6,161 bases of DNA from Anaerolineae bacterium. GTDB taxonomy: Bacteria; Chloroflexota; Anaerolineae; B4-G1. The stretch spans positions 1-6,161 of the forward strand of contig JAUWOI010000277.1 in NCBI GenBank assembly GCA_030612185.1, written 5' to 3'. A program made the position numbers and the translations under genes. The notes under the pieces were generated by a model. The model searched no databases. It saw nothing but the letters and a program-made list of their open reading frames with translations, and was not told the origin of the DNA. Shown piece by piece: positions 5,908-6,161 of this stretch (position 1 is the stretch's first letter; each line of letters begins with the position of its first letter).

Positions 5908-5963
5908 CCGATTGAAATCGCGGCTCAAGGGCGCTTCCGCGCCAGCCGACCACCTGCGTGGTC
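5908..5963. repeat. REP-like three-hairpin repeat, copy C
   Basis: Hairpins: CGATT/AATCG (5909-5920), GGCGC/GCGCC with a TTCC loop (5930-5943) and GACCAC/GTGGTC with a CTGC loop (5948-5963). It lies on the upstream side of the transposase gene in the same orientation as copies A and B, and is closest to B in the third hairpin. Confidence 0.75.
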
Positions 5964-5970
5964 GGGTCAG

Positions 5971-6161
5971 CGGCGGCGCCCGCCCCCGCCCCCGCCCCCG
6001 GCCGCCCGCCCCACCCCGCCCAGTGGCCGCCCGCCCCCCCCCCCCCGCCCGCTTTTTCCGGCGGGCCGCCGGGGCGGCCCCGCGCCCGCCGCCCCCGGGG
6101 GGGGGGGGGTCCGGGGCGGGGCGGCCCCCCGCCCGGCCAACGGCCCTCCTGCCACACACTT
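5971..6161. other. Extreme G/C low-complexity sequence, possibly an assembly-end artefact
   Basis: Almost every base is G or C, with CGCCCC hexamer repeats (about 5981-6000), a C13 run (6034-6046) and a G13 run (6097-6109). Frames are open on the minus strand only because such sequence lacks stop codons; their translations are Gly/Ala/Pro/Arg runs. I see no gene. The last 20 or so bases look more normal. Confidence 0.7.

Larger units (their letters stand above)
5311..5963 (-). mobile_element. IS200/IS605-like or RAYT/REP locus
   Basis: A single Y1 (HUH) transposase gene is bracketed by same-orientation copies of a hairpin-rich repeat, two downstream of the gene and one upstream. There is no TnpB gene and no terminal inverted repeats, as expected for IS200-type elements and for RAYT loci that mobilise REP sequences. 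The outer boundaries are those of the repeats; true ends cannot be set from one copy. Confidence 0.6.

Noticed and set aside
5887..6159. N-terminal extension of the transposase frame
   Set aside because: It translates to Gly/Ala/Arg/Pro runs from the G/C tract. A good ribosome binding site and the family-typical N-terminus fix the start at 5886.

Overview
The window is GC-rich bacterial DNA, and every gene I can support lies on the minus strand, so transcription runs from high to low coordinates. In that order it holds an IS200/IS605-like (RAYT-type) transposase flanked by three multi-hairpin repeats (about 5311-5963), a CoA-disulfide-reductase/NADH-oxidase-type flavoprotein (5289-3934), a long structured intergenic region (3933-3542), a glmS ribozyme (3541-3301), a CAAC-repeat leader (3300-3249), full-length glmS (3237-1393), and a second GlmS-like gene (1386 to beyond base 1).

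The core is an amino-sugar locus. GlmS makes glucosamine-6-phosphate (GlcN6P) from fructose-6-phosphate and glutamine. Directly upstream is an RNA whose cleavage site, core strands, P1, P2, P3, P3.1 and P4 pairings, and GNRA-capped P4 extension match the self-cleaving, GlcN6P-sensing glmS ribozyme. Only 6 nt separate glmS from the downstream GlmS-like gene, so one ribozyme probably controls both. The paralogue keeps the catalytic Cys and the sugar-isomerase signatures but has changed two usually conserved glutaminase-pocket histidines, so its donor or product may differ. It is cut by the window edge.

Between the flavoprotein gene and the ribozyme lie about 390 bp with no convincing gene. They hold a run of five perfect small hairpins, a 15-bp inverted repeat and two AACGTT-centred palindromes. 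The last bases (about 5971-6161) are almost pure G/C with C13 and G13 runs and look like low-complexity or low-quality sequence at a contig end.

Organism: high GC, multi-hairpin repeats with a RAYT-like transposase, and a glmS ribozyme. I lean towards Chloroflexota or a GC-rich thermophilic Firmicute-like lineage. This is an impression from memory; no marker gene in the window settles it.
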